Source: an uncultured Bacteroidaceae bacterium
Lineage (GTDB): Bacteria > Bacteroidota > Bacteroidia > Bacteroidales > Bacteroidaceae
Length of the DNA stretch: 64,000 nucleotides
NCBI GenBank assembly: GCA_905234555.1
Contig: CAJOHO010000004.1
Coordinates: 1-64,000 of the forward strand
Direction: 5' to 3'
Below, piece after piece: positions 15,930 through 26,600 of the stretch; the stretch's first letter is position 1, and each line of letters opens with the position of its first letter. The notes beneath the pieces were generated by a model. It worked only from the letters and a program-made list of their open reading frames with translations. It did no database searches and had not been told where the DNA came from. The position numbers and the translations under genes were made by a program.

Positions 15930-18797
15930 ATGATTATGAAACGTTTCTTGTTTTGTATGGTGTCCTTGCTGCTGAGCATGAGTGCTTGGGCACAGAACTG
16001 GCAAGCTCCGAGTGCGAATGACTATCCGGAGTCAACCCCAATTTACGTGGGTTTGGTGATTGACGGACAAGCGTATGTCCCACAGACCCAAATGCTTGAT
16101 GAATATGAAGTAGCAGCTTTCATCCGTGGCGATCAGGGTGAGGAATGCCGTGCTGACGCACAATTTTGTAGTGTGTCGAACAATGTCTATTACTACCAGC
16201 TGAACGTTAGAGGTACGAGCATCGAAAAGGGGAAAGCCAAGATTACCTTTAAGATTTATGCCCAAAACTCAGGCGTGGTGTTTCTGCCCTCGGAGAAAGT
16301 AACCTTCGATGGTGAGACGCACGGAACCCTTTCGAGCCTGTTCAACATCAGCCTCACTTCAGTGCAGTCGGTTAAGCCAGGAGAAATCAATCTGTCGGTT
16401 GGACAGACGGCGAACGTGGCTGATTATCTGGTGATTCAGCCTGATAATGCCACTCCGTTCGTTATAGAGTGGGATTATGCTTCGAAGGTTTCAGCACAGT
16501 ATTTCACATTGGCTGACGGTCAGGTTACAGCCGAAGCCGCCACTCCTGCTCAGGGTGAATCGCCCGTGGAGATTGGTGTCAGTGCCATCGTAGGTCATGA
16601 TCCCAACGGAGGTCCCATCTCTTTTACCATTCCTGTAAACATCATCGACCAGGTAGGCATTCAGAATGTGGGTGACATAACGTCGTTTACGATTAATAAG
16701 GGTGACAACCTGATGGATTATCTCCCCCAGTATTATGTAATCACTCCTGATAATGCACCCGACAAGACTGTCAGCTGGACCAGCAGCGACCAGACGGTGA
16801 TTAACGCTCAGGGTACTGCGCTGAAAGCCGGTACGACGACCATCACGGTGACAGCCAATGCCAATCAGCAGGCAAGTATCTCGTTCACAGTGAACGTTGT
16901 GGTTCCTGTGACGGGTCTGGAAGTGAGCCAGAACGCTATTACGGTAGTCAAAGGCGATAACGCTTATGCTGCCATTAGCAACCTTGTCACTATCCTGCCA
17001 GCCGATGCTACCTACGACAAGAAGGATCTGATCTTTGAGCAGGAGGGTGATCCTGCCGCTGGTCCGACTTACGATGTGGTGGACGCTCAGGGTGTTGCCA
17101 TTGCCAACGGAACAGTCGTTGTATGGGTGACCGATCAGCAGGGTTCCAACTATAGAGAGCAAGTCACCGTGACCGTTGTGACACCTGTCACTTCCATTTC
17201 TGTGAGTCAGCAGAGCGTGACGGTGAACAAGGGTACTCACGACATCTTCAACACCGTGATTGCACCCTTGGTGACTGTGCTTCCAGACGGTGCATCCGAT
17301 CCAGGCTTGACTTACAACTCTTCGAACACAGCAGTGGTTGATGAACAAGGTGATGCCAAGTTAGGAGGTCAGTCGGTGATTACCATCAATTCGATGAATT
17401 ATCCCGATGTAGCACCTGCCACAATCACCGTGGTGGTTCAAACTCCTCTTGAGGGCTTCACCATCGCTCCTCCTATGGAGGTGGTTCGTAACCAGAAGTT
17501 CACGGTTCAGCTGACACCTGTTCCTGCTGATGCTACGGTGGACGAACAATCCGTTTCGCTGGAGTGCACTTCTCCTACGACAGCCAACAGCCAGTGGGTA
17601 CCTGCGATTGTAGGTGCTGCCGATGTACTCGAACCCACTCCGCTTGCCTTTGGTGTGACGCCTTTGGTGATTGGTGACCTGACGATCGAGGTATATTATA
17701 ATGGTAAGCCAGTAGGTGAGGCAGCTCCTTGCGAAGCTACCGTGAATGTAGCTGCTGACTACTCGCTGACTTCGGGCTGGAACTGGTGGTCGGTATATAT
17801 GAATAATGATCCGGACTACCCGTTGGTTCGTGGCAGACTGAACAACACTGAATACTTCGACGACAAGTTGCAGGATATGCGTTCGATGAATGAACTGCTC
17901 TACAACGACCCAGTCTATGGTCTCTTTGGCGACATCACTGCGATTGACGAGAACAAGATGTATAAGGTGAAGTTAACAAGCGACGTGGAATTCGCTCTGC
18001 GCAAGGGTGCTACGCCATCGCTCAACCAGAACTTGTCGTATAAGTGGAACTGGCTGGTTTATCCTTACCAGTACAACCATTCGTTCGACGAGGTGAAGGC
18101 ATTCTTCGACGGACCCAGCGAGGGTGACATGATTGTTTCGAAGTCAGGCGGTTTCGCTGAATTCAGCAACGGCAGCTGGGTTTCTTCGCTCAACACCTTC
18201 AACTACGGCGAAGGCTACATGTATTATTCCGAGTCGCCCAACGGTATGGTGATCGACTGGGCACCTGAGACCAGTCTTTCACAGGGATCTACAGGCGGCA
18301 ATGGCGGTCAGGGAAATGCGCCTGCCCGTCTCACTTCGCACTGGCGTTATGACAGCTCACGCTTCATGAACAACATGGCGATGATTGCTCAGATGGACAA
18401 TGTAGATAATCCCGAGCGCTTCTCCATCGGTGCCTTCGTAGGCGATGAGTGCCGCGGAGAGAGCAAGGTGGCAGGTGGTTGCTACTTCATCACCATCCAT
18501 GCTGATGCTAAGGAGCAGATTTCCTTCCGTGCTTACGACAACGAGACTGGTGAGGAATTCGACCTCAACGAGCAGGTTCAGTTCAAGAGCAAGCTCGGTT
18601 CTGTGAACGCCCCTGTGATGCTGACCACCAATCATGCCGCTACCGGCATCGCCGACACCGTGATGGGCAGTCGTGCTGCTGCGGTTGAAGGCATCTACGA
18701 CCTGAACGGTCGTCGCGTCAGCCAGATGACTCATGGTGTTTATATCATGAAGACCCTGGTGAACGGAAAGATTGTTTCCAAGAAAATCACGAAGTAA
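15930..18797 (+). CDS. Large exported Ig-like protein with T9SS sorting tail and repeated 'GAFVGDECRG' modules
   Basis: The signal peptide spans residues 1-21. A first module (about 22-145) has 'VAAFIRGDQGEECRA' and ends 'VTFDGETHGTLSSLFNISL'. Several Big-type Ig repeats follow (about 150-620; 'VTGLEVSQNAITVVKGDN', 'VTSISVSQQSVTVNKGTH'). Next comes a region with 'SGWNWWSVYM' (about 625-780). A second module (about 795-895) contains 'IGAFVGDECRGESKVAGG' and 'ISFRAYDNETGEEFDL'. The tail 'VEGIYDLNGRRV ... GVYIMKTLVNGKIVSKKITK' is a T9SS type A-like sorting signal, so the protein is probably placed on the cell surface or secreted. A strong hairpin follows the stop. It shares the module with the lipoprotein at 30283-30963. 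The role is unknown; a structural or adhesive function is inferred. Confidence 0.85.
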   Translation: MIMKRFLFCMVSLLLSMSAWAQNWQAPSANDYPESTPIYVGLVIDGQAYVPQTQMLDEYEVAAFIRGDQGEECRADAQFCSVSNNVYYYQLNVRGTSIEKGKAKITFKIYAQNSGVVFLPSEKVTFDGETHGTLSSLFNISLTSVQSVKPGEINLSVGQTANVADYLVIQPDNATPFVIEWDYASKVSAQYFTLADGQVTAEAATPAQGESPVEIGVSAIVGHDPNGGPISFTIPVNIIDQVGIQNVGDITSFTINKGDNLMDYLPQYYVITPDNAPDKTVSWTSSDQTVINAQGTALKAGTTTITVTANANQQASISFTVNVVVPVTGLEVSQNAITVVKGDNAYAAISNLVTILPADATYDKKDLIFEQEGDPAAGPTYDVVDAQGVAIANGTVVVWVTDQQGSNYREQVTVTVVTPVTSISVSQQSVTVNKGTHDIFNTVIAPLVTVLPDGASDPGLTYNSSNTAVVDEQGDAKLGGQSVITINSMNYPDVAPATITVVVQTPLEGFTIAPPMEVVRNQKFTVQLTPVPADATVDEQSVSLECTSPTTANSQWVPAIVGAADVLEPTPLAFGVTPLVIGDLTIEVYYNGKPVGEAAPCEATVNVAADYSLTSGWNWWSVYMNNDPDYPLVRGRLNNTEYFDDKLQDMRSMNELLYNDPVYGLFGDITAIDENKMYKVKLTSDVEFALRKGATPSLNQNLSYKWNWLVYPYQYNHSFDEVKAFFDGPSEGDMIVSKSGGFAEFSNGSWVSSLNTFNYGEGYMYYSESPNGMVIDWAPETSLSQGSTGGNGGQGNAPARLTSHWRYDSSRFMNNMAMIAQMDNVDNPERFSIGAFVGDECRGESKVAGGCYFITIHADAKEQISFRAYDNETGEEFDLNEQVQFKSKLGSVNAPVMLTTNHAATGIADTVMGSRAAAVEGIYDLNGRRVSQMTHGVYIMKTLVNGKIVSKKITK

Positions 18798-18810
18798 TCC
18801 CTAAAACCAT

Positions 18811-18847
18811 CATGGTAGCCGTGTGCACACCCGCACACGGCTCCATG
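18811..18847 (+). terminator. Strong hairpin between the first two genes of the exported-protein locus
   Basis: The arms CATGGTAGCCGTGTGC (18811-18826) and GCACACGGCTCCATG (18833-18847) form a 15-bp stem with one bulged T and a 6-nt loop. The downstream sequence is T-rich but not a clean T-tract, so it may attenuate or protect the upstream mRNA rather than fully terminate. Confidence 0.6.
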
Positions 18848-18863
18848 TATTATTATTCTTCCC

Positions 18864-20597
18864 ATGAAAGAGGATAAGAAACGGCTTCTGTTACCACTTC
18901 TGTTGCTGCTGTCAGGTGTGGTTCATGGTCAGAACATATCCGAGATAGCCAAGAGTGACCCGCTGATCATAACGGGTGCTGTCGGTACGCAGAATACCTA
19001 CCGCTACTCCTCTGTCGGCAACGGGTACAGTTCGCCTCTGAACAACACCGTTTATGCCAACTTGAACATCAGTCTGTACGGGATTAGCATGCCCTTCTCG
19101 TTCATCTACAGCAACGACAACCTCGATTTCAACTATCCGCACATCTCCTTCAACATCAGTCCTACCTATAAGAACTGGACGGGTCACTTCGGTCAGGCTT
19201 CTATGGGGTTCAGCAACTATGTGATGAACATGTCGTTCAACGGTGTCGGGTTGGAGTATAACGACAAGAAACTGCGTGCAGGCATCTTCTATGGTCGCCT
19301 ACGTTCGGCCATCAATCCCGATCCCACCGATCCGTTCGCCCGTACGCCCCAGTATAAACGTATGGGATGGGGATTCAAAGTGGGTTACGGAACCGCCAAG
19401 AACTATGTTGACCTCTATCTGCTGAGAGCCTACGACCGCATCAACTCCCTCGATCCGCAATGGCGTAGCCAGGTTTCTCCACAGGAGAACGTCGTGGTGG
19501 GTCTGAAAGGGTGTGTCACTCCTACCGGCTGGCTCTCCCTCACAGCCAATGCAGCTACATCCATTTTCAACACCGACAAGAATGCGGATAAACTGCCCAC
19601 CACCAATTCCTTCGACAAAGTGTTTGACACCCGTTACAGCACGCTTGCCCGCTTTGCCGGAGACATCAACGCTAACCTTACCCTGCCAGGGTTCAACACA
19701 ACGGTCAGCTACAAGCTCATTCAGCCTGACTATACCTCCCTCGGCACCTATTACATGACAAACAACTACCACAGTCTCGGCATCACAGCCAGCACTCACC
19801 TCTTCAAGAAAGTGGCGCTTTCAGCCACCTTCTCAGGTCAGGAAGACAACCTGTCCGACAAGCAGCTCTTCACCACCTGTGGTTACATCTATGCTGCCAG
19901 TGCTTCTACTCGTCTGGGGCAGCATTTCAATGTGAATTTGAACTATAACGGCTATCTCCAAACCCAACGCGACGGTACAGCCCACGTGAACGACACGACG
20001 AAAGTGCACCGACGCATGAACAGCTTCAGTCTCACACCTACCTACATGCTCGAAACTGAGACCTTCGGTCACAGCGTGAGCCTTTCAGCCAACTATACAG
20101 AAAATAAGGATCTTAATAAGTTTTCCAGTGGAGAGAGCGATGTGAAGACCATCGCTCTGGGTGCTTCCTACGGATTGAACGTCAAGCCGTGGAGCACGGA
20201 CTTCACTGCCACTTTGAGCCACCAGCGCTCCAAAGGCTATAAGACAACATACACCAGCGACATCGCTTCGATCACAGCCAGTCGCTCCTTCTTAGAGAAC
20301 AACAACCTGAACGTCTCTGCCACTGTTTCCCTGTGCTACAACGAGGTGGAGCGTCAGAGCAAGAACCTCTCCATCGGTACCGACCTCTCAGCCAGCTATA
20401 CGCTGAAGAAAGTACACGTGTTTTCAGCCAGTGTCGGTTTCAACAAATATGGCGATGTGAATGTGACGAAACTTCGCAGCGAACTCGACTGCACCGACAT
20501 CACAGCCAGTCTGAACTATGCCTACACCTTCAGCCTGTTCAGCATCAAGAGCAAGGCCACCAAGGAAGCTGAGAAACAGGCCAAAAAAATGCAGTAA
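18864..20597 (+). CDS. Predicted outer-membrane beta-barrel protein
   Basis: Signal peptide (residues 1-22, cleavage near 'VHGQ'), then about 530 residues of alternating amphipathic strands rich in Tyr, Asn, Ser and Thr ('SLSANYTENKDLN', 'FNVNLNYNGYLQTQ'), with no enzymatic motif. This is typical of large Bacteroidetes outer-membrane barrels. The last 20 residues are basic and helical ('SKATKEAEKQAKKMQ') instead of the usual aromatic C-terminal strand, so a periplasmic tail is possible. It lies between the T9SS-tailed Ig-like protein and the giant protein, 21 bp upstream of the latter. The specific family was not recognised; a secretion or anchoring channel for neighbours is a guess. Confidence 0.7.
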   Translation: MKEDKKRLLLPLLLLLSGVVHGQNISEIAKSDPLIITGAVGTQNTYRYSSVGNGYSSPLNNTVYANLNISLYGISMPFSFIYSNDNLDFNYPHISFNISPTYKNWTGHFGQASMGFSNYVMNMSFNGVGLEYNDKKLRAGIFYGRLRSAINPDPTDPFARTPQYKRMGWGFKVGYGTAKNYVDLYLLRAYDRINSLDPQWRSQVSPQENVVVGLKGCVTPTGWLSLTANAATSIFNTDKNADKLPTTNSFDKVFDTRYSTLARFAGDINANLTLPGFNTTVSYKLIQPDYTSLGTYYMTNNYHSLGITASTHLFKKVALSATFSGQEDNLSDKQLFTTCGYIYAASASTRLGQHFNVNLNYNGYLQTQRDGTAHVNDTTKVHRRMNSFSLTPTYMLETETFGHSVSLSANYTENKDLNKFSSGESDVKTIALGASYGLNVKPWSTDFTATLSHQRSKGYKTTYTSDIASITASRSFLENNNLNVSATVSLCYNEVERQSKNLSIGTDLSASYTLKKVHVFSASVGFNKYGDVNVTKLRSELDCTDITASLNYAYTFSLFSIKSKATKEAEKQAKKMQ

Positions 20598-20618
20598 GAA
20601 CCATACATATATATAATA

Positions 20619-23600
20619 ATGTATATGAGCAGAAAGATATATAAGTCGATAGCGACTCTGATAATATTCGTACTGGGTACACTTCGTGTGGTGGCTCAGG
20701 ACGTGATTGTGACAGTGACTCCTGTCCAGCAGATATTGCCTCCACAGATATTGTTGTATGTTTCCGACCCAGGGAAGTTCTTCAATATCACCCTGACGAA
20801 TACGACTTCCGAAGCACAGGAAGTGTATCTCGGCTTGCAGCTGGAGCAGACGATGCCTGCCTCGGATCTTAGCATCTCCACACCGCCCAAGCGTCAACCC
20901 AAAGCACCGTTCGTGGTGCCGGGCAATTCGTCGTATCAGCTGACGACCCTGGAGATGAAGCACCTGTTCGACCACATCCCTGCATCGGAAATCAGCTGTC
21001 CTTCCAACCTCTTCGACAACTACACGAACGGATCGTTCGGACTTCTGCCCGAAGGTCAGTATCAGATACATATCACCGCTTATAAGTGGAGCTTACCCCA
21101 GCTTTCCACCCCTGTGGTGGTGAGCAACCCCGCCGGTGGCCTGGCTTATTTCCAAGTATGCTATCAGGCGCAGGCGCCTCAGTTCCTGGTGCCGATGCTC
21201 ATCGGTACGGCTGACCCCGAAGTGGCAGAAATCGACCCGCTGAACGCACAGTTCACCTGGACACAGCCTGTTATTACCTGTGGTTCCACTTTCTCGTCCT
21301 ATCAGTACGACTTCAGAGTGGTGGAACTGCTTCCTGGTCAGCAGCCCGACGACGCTATGGACCGCAACCCGACGGTCTATCAGTCGTCCTCTCTGATGGC
21401 TCCGCTCTGTATGATTCCTACCAATATCATCACCCATCAGTTCTACACCAACAAGAAGTATCTGGCTCAGGTAACAGCCCACAGCACCAGTACCAACGTG
21501 CTAAACTATGTGATGATTGCGAACAACGGAAAGAGCACCTATCGCACCTTCCGCATCAAGACCAGCGATGAACCTACGCCTCCAACTGACGACAAGACAG
21601 AAGGAAAGACCGACGAAAAGACGGAAGGCAAGACCGACGGAGGTACCGGCGGCAAGGAAGAAGGTGAAGGAGAAGATGACGAAGATGACATAGACTATTT
21701 TGCCCTGTGGGGACATACGGAGATGAAGGACAGTCTGAATACAGACTCTCTCTATACCTTCCGCAATCCTACCATTACCTCTCCTACATTCCTCGACATT
21801 GCAGCTCGCAAAGTCTTCATTAATAACCCCATCACCACTGAGTGGCGTACTGTATTCCATTTAGGAGGTGAGGGTCTGCAGGCTGACACCATTCAATTCA
21901 GCTATGAAGTGCAGCTGTTCAACGGAGGTGGTGAAGCGGACAAAGAGGCTGCTCTCCAGACACAGCCTATCTACACCAAAACGGTGAAGGAGACCGACGA
22001 GCTAAAAGATAGTATTTCGTGGGATTTCCTGAAGGAAAAAGTGAAGGTAGGCGACTACCTTGTACTCCGTATCAAGCCGACTTGTATTCATGGTTCGTCT
22101 GTTGCGTTTACCAACGATAGTGTAAACGTGATAGATTTCGCCATGACGGAACCCATTAGCAAGAAGTACTTCCAATGTTCCAACATGGTGGTCATCAACA
22201 ACGAAACTCCCACGGAGAAGACTGCTGCTGACTTGAAGGGAAAGACCGTCATGCTGGGCGAATATCCTTTGCTGATCGATGAAATAAAAGAAGGAAAGGA
22301 AGCGAATACCTGGCAGGGTAAAGGTCGTGTGGAATGGCAGCCGTTGGGTTTCAAGGTGATGGTGTGTGTTCAGTTTGATAATCTGAAGATTAACACCGAG
22401 GACGTTGTCTATGACGGTATAGCCAAAACATACGCCGAGAATGAAAGTCTCAGCGACATGCAGGTGGTGGACAAGCTCTTCTCCGACTGGGGTATTGACA
22501 ACCTGATCGGCGACACAGGGCTTCCATACGCTGACTACTTGCAAACGCAGGCGACAAACGGAGTGAAGGACCTTGCCAAGAAGATCAACCTCAGCAAGTA
22601 TTATGGCTATGTGAAAAAAGGTCAGGCGGTTTGGAACACCTTCCTCAAGGGTGAGGTGGAGCGTCTCTATATGCCGCTAGCGCTGCCGAAGAGCGTGAAC
22701 AGCAGTCCGGTGGATATCCAGATTGTAGCGATGAAGTTCGCTGCCACCTACGCCACGATGGACGTGCTGGGTGAGTTCACGCTGCCTGACTCGAAATATA
22801 CAGACAACGACATCCTCGTGCTGGGTGCACCCCGTCTGTGTATCTCGCCTGATAAGGTGATTCCTGAATCGGGAACGGTGGCGCTGCTCAGCAACTTCAC
22901 CATCAAAGACCCGAAATCATCCTACACGATGACCTTCAAGGCGCCGACCGATGTGACCAAGCCGACCGACGGCTGTTATATCGCTTGGCACGACTATAAG
23001 TTCGAGATCCTGGGTATCGACATGGATATGAAGATTCCAGGTCTGAAGAAGGATGTGGGTGGAAAGGCTACGAATGAGAATCCTACGCTGACTGTGACGG
23101 CAAGCATCAGCGACTGGGATGACTGGATGGTGGATAACATCTCCATCGATCCCTTCCAGGCCGAAGACCTCCCAGGCTGGACCTTCACCGCCCAGAATAT
23201 CGTCTATGACCACTCCATCTATCGTAACTCCAATAAGATGGGTTCGTTCCCCTCTGGTTACGACAAGAGCAAGGTGCTGACGAACAACCAGACCATCACT
23301 TGGCAGGGACTTTACATCAAAGAGATTTCGGTGAAGATGCCGAAGACGCTGGAATTCGGCACTTCGGGCGACAAACGCCTCTCGATTTCTGCCAAGAACA
23401 TGTTCTTCGACAAGTCGGGTGCCACTCTTACCCTCTCCGCTTCCGACATCCTGTCTGCCAAGACCGGAAAGATGGGCGGATGGTCGTTCTCCCTCGATAA
23501 TGTCACACTTAAGTTCATCCAGGATAACTTCAACCAGTGTAAGTTCAACGGTAAGTTCAGCGTGCCGCTGCTCGAAGGCGACATCGCCTACAACTGCCAG

Positions 23601-26600
23601 ATACTGAAACTCAACAACCAGCAGAACGCAGGCGGTGGCAACTATGCCTATATCTTCAAGACACAGCAGGTTGACAAACTTAGCCTCGACTTCTTCCTGG
23701 CGAAGGCGACATTCGACAAGAATCTGACTTACTGCCTCGTAGAGGCTGTACCAGAAAACAACCAGCTCAAGACCCGAGTCGAGCTGGTAATGGGTGGCGA
23801 CATCACCATCGGTGGTACCGAATACCTGCAGCAGAAGGCGAACAACCTGCCCATCAAGTTCAATATCCCTGGCGTCCACTTCGCCAAGATGCGTATTGCC
23901 AACTGCGACCGATGGACTTCGAAGTACGAGAAATCGCTGCAGAACGGTAAGGACAACAAGAAAATCATCAAGAAACTCTATAACGACAAGCAGTTCAAGT
24001 TCGGCAACAGCTGCTATTTCAACACAGGAGACTGGTCGCTGGCATCACCTTCGAAGACGATTGGTCCGTTCACCTTCACGCTTGATGATTATAAGTTCGG
24101 ATATTCGGGCAGCAACCTGACCATGTACCTCGAAGGTAGCATCAAACTGGTCAGCAGCCTCGACATCAGCGCAGGAGCTGGATTCACAGTCTATGCTACG
24201 GTGAAGAATCCGACGGATCTCTCGAAGATCTCCATCAAATACAACAAAACCACCTTCGATAAGGCAAAACTGGAGACCAGCTTTGCCGGTATGACACTCA
24301 AGGGCGAACTGACCGTCGTCAGAGGCGACGCGCAGAAGGGCGACGGCTATCAGGGCAGCATCAAGTTCACGATGCCTGGCGACCTCTTCACCGTTCAATC
24401 GAGTGGTGGATACTACGAGAAGAAGGAGACGAACAACAACTATACGTGGGGCTTCTTCAATATCAAACTGGGTAGCGCCACCGGCTTGCGACTCGATCCC
24501 GTTGTCATCAACAGTATCAAGGGTGGATTCTACTTCAACTGTAAGAAGAAAGGTGATAACGATGCTACGCCTGAGAAGGGCATCATCGGTGTCATCGCCG
24601 GAATGGGTCTCAGTACCACAGCAGGCAAGGAAGTGCTCAACGGTGACTTCGAGATGACGGTGGTCTATGACTCGAAGTATAAACGTCTCACCACCTTCAT
24701 GTTCGACGGAACCCTGAAAGCTGTGTCGGGCATGATTAACGCCAAGGCAAGTATCGTCTATCAACACGACAACACCGACCAGTACTTCGCCCTCAACATC
24801 ACCGTCGATGCAAGTGCCGACGGAGCGGTGGCATCGAAACTCTATGCCTCGGAATATAGCCGGTTGTCGAACACGATGAAGAAACTCAACGCCGGCTACA
24901 CCAAGGCATTGAGTGATGCCACAGGAGGACTCAGCGACAAACTCAACGACTCCTCCAACTCGCATGCCAATAACAATACGAATGCCAAGAACTCTAATAG
25001 TTGCAAGGCGGCCAGTGCCCACGTCAGCCTCGACTTCAAGGTGACGATGAAGGAGAAGGGCAAGAAGCTCAGCTCCGTCAAGTGGCACGTGTATCTGGGA
25101 GAACCAGACTACGACAAACGTTGTAACTTCACACTCATCGACTTCAAGTCGAGCATCGTGAGTGTTAAAATCGGTGCCAACGCCTACCTCTGCGTGGGTA
25201 ACGAACTGCCCAACGACGGACAGCTGCCGCCTATTCCACCAGAAGTGGCCAACTTCCTCGACGGAAGTACCAAGGGTGCAGGTATGGTGTCCGACGATCT
25301 GGGACAAGCCAACCGTGCACGCAGCCGTGCGCTTCAGGACTTCAAGGCCGACGTGCTGGGAGGTGTGATGCTCGGTGCTCAGGTCTACGGTTATCTCGAT
25401 GTTGACCTCGGCATCATCTATGGTAGCATGGGTGCGACGGCAGGTTTCGACCTCTCACTCCGCAAACTCGACAATGCCAACTGTATGAACCTCAGCAAGA
25501 AGCCAGGTTGGAACGGATGGTATGGCGAAGGACAGCTCTATGCTTACCTGTATGCGAAGTTCGGTATTCAGATCAACCTCGGATTCTGGAAGAAACGTTT
25601 CGACATCGTCGATGCCGGTATCGGCGGTGTGCTCAATATGGGTGGTCCTAATCCCACTTACTTCACGGGTAAGGCACGTGTGAAGCTGAGACTGCTGGCA
25701 GGTCTGATTAATATCAACCGTAAGTTCGAATTCGAGTGTGGTGACCGCTGCGACCTCTTCTTAGGGAATGCCCTCGACAACTTCGAACTCTTCGGCAACT
25801 GCTCATTGGGCGACACCCTCAGATCGGTGGGCTGGGACAAGAAGAACCGCATTTCTCCCAAACTCTCCATGCGCCCGACCTTCGACACCCAGGCTCCGCT
25901 CGATGAACACTTCCGTGTGCTCGACGAGACAGAACTCAACAAGCTAGCAAAGGACTATGACGGCGATAAGGAAGACCTGAAGGCTCAGGCAAGCCGTACG
26001 TTTGTGTTCCACGGTGACACTTATGTGACGCTTTATGAGTACAACTATGCAAACCCAGTTTTAGTCCCCAAGAAGAGACAGTTCTACCTCAAGGGCAAAC
26101 AGCGTATTACCCACCTGATCGACATGCTTGAACTCAGTCCGAACAAATTCTACAAGTTGCGAGTTTCTGGCTGGGCAAAGGAAATCGTGAAGGGTGTGGA
26201 AGTCGATCCGGAGACCTATAACGAGAGCAAGCGCAAGTATGAGAACAAAGCTTGGAAGCAGACTAAGGACTATTACTTCTGCACAGGTCCGAACGAGTCG
26301 TTGCCCGACTGTCCCGAAGACCTGCAGCCTTACGTAGCTATCGCTTATCCATCGAACTACAACCAGGTGAAGGATCCTGAGGAGTACCAGTACTATACTT
26401 GGGCTTACGTGAGCGACATTCAGGCTCCAACTATTGCCCTGCTCACCGACCTCAATAACAAGTGTTTCAAGAAGGGTACACTCAAGTGGCGTCTCTGTAG
26501 CAGTAATGGTAAGGTGCTCGACGAAGTGAACAACTCCTACGTGACCACCAACCATTCTTGCAACTTGCAACCAAGCAGAAAATTCAGGAACGTGGCGGCG

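Noticed and set aside
24045..25307. Minus-strand frame of 420 codons
   Set aside because: It lies antisense to the giant gene with no start context, promoter or recognisable motif. Long antisense frames are common opposite such genes.
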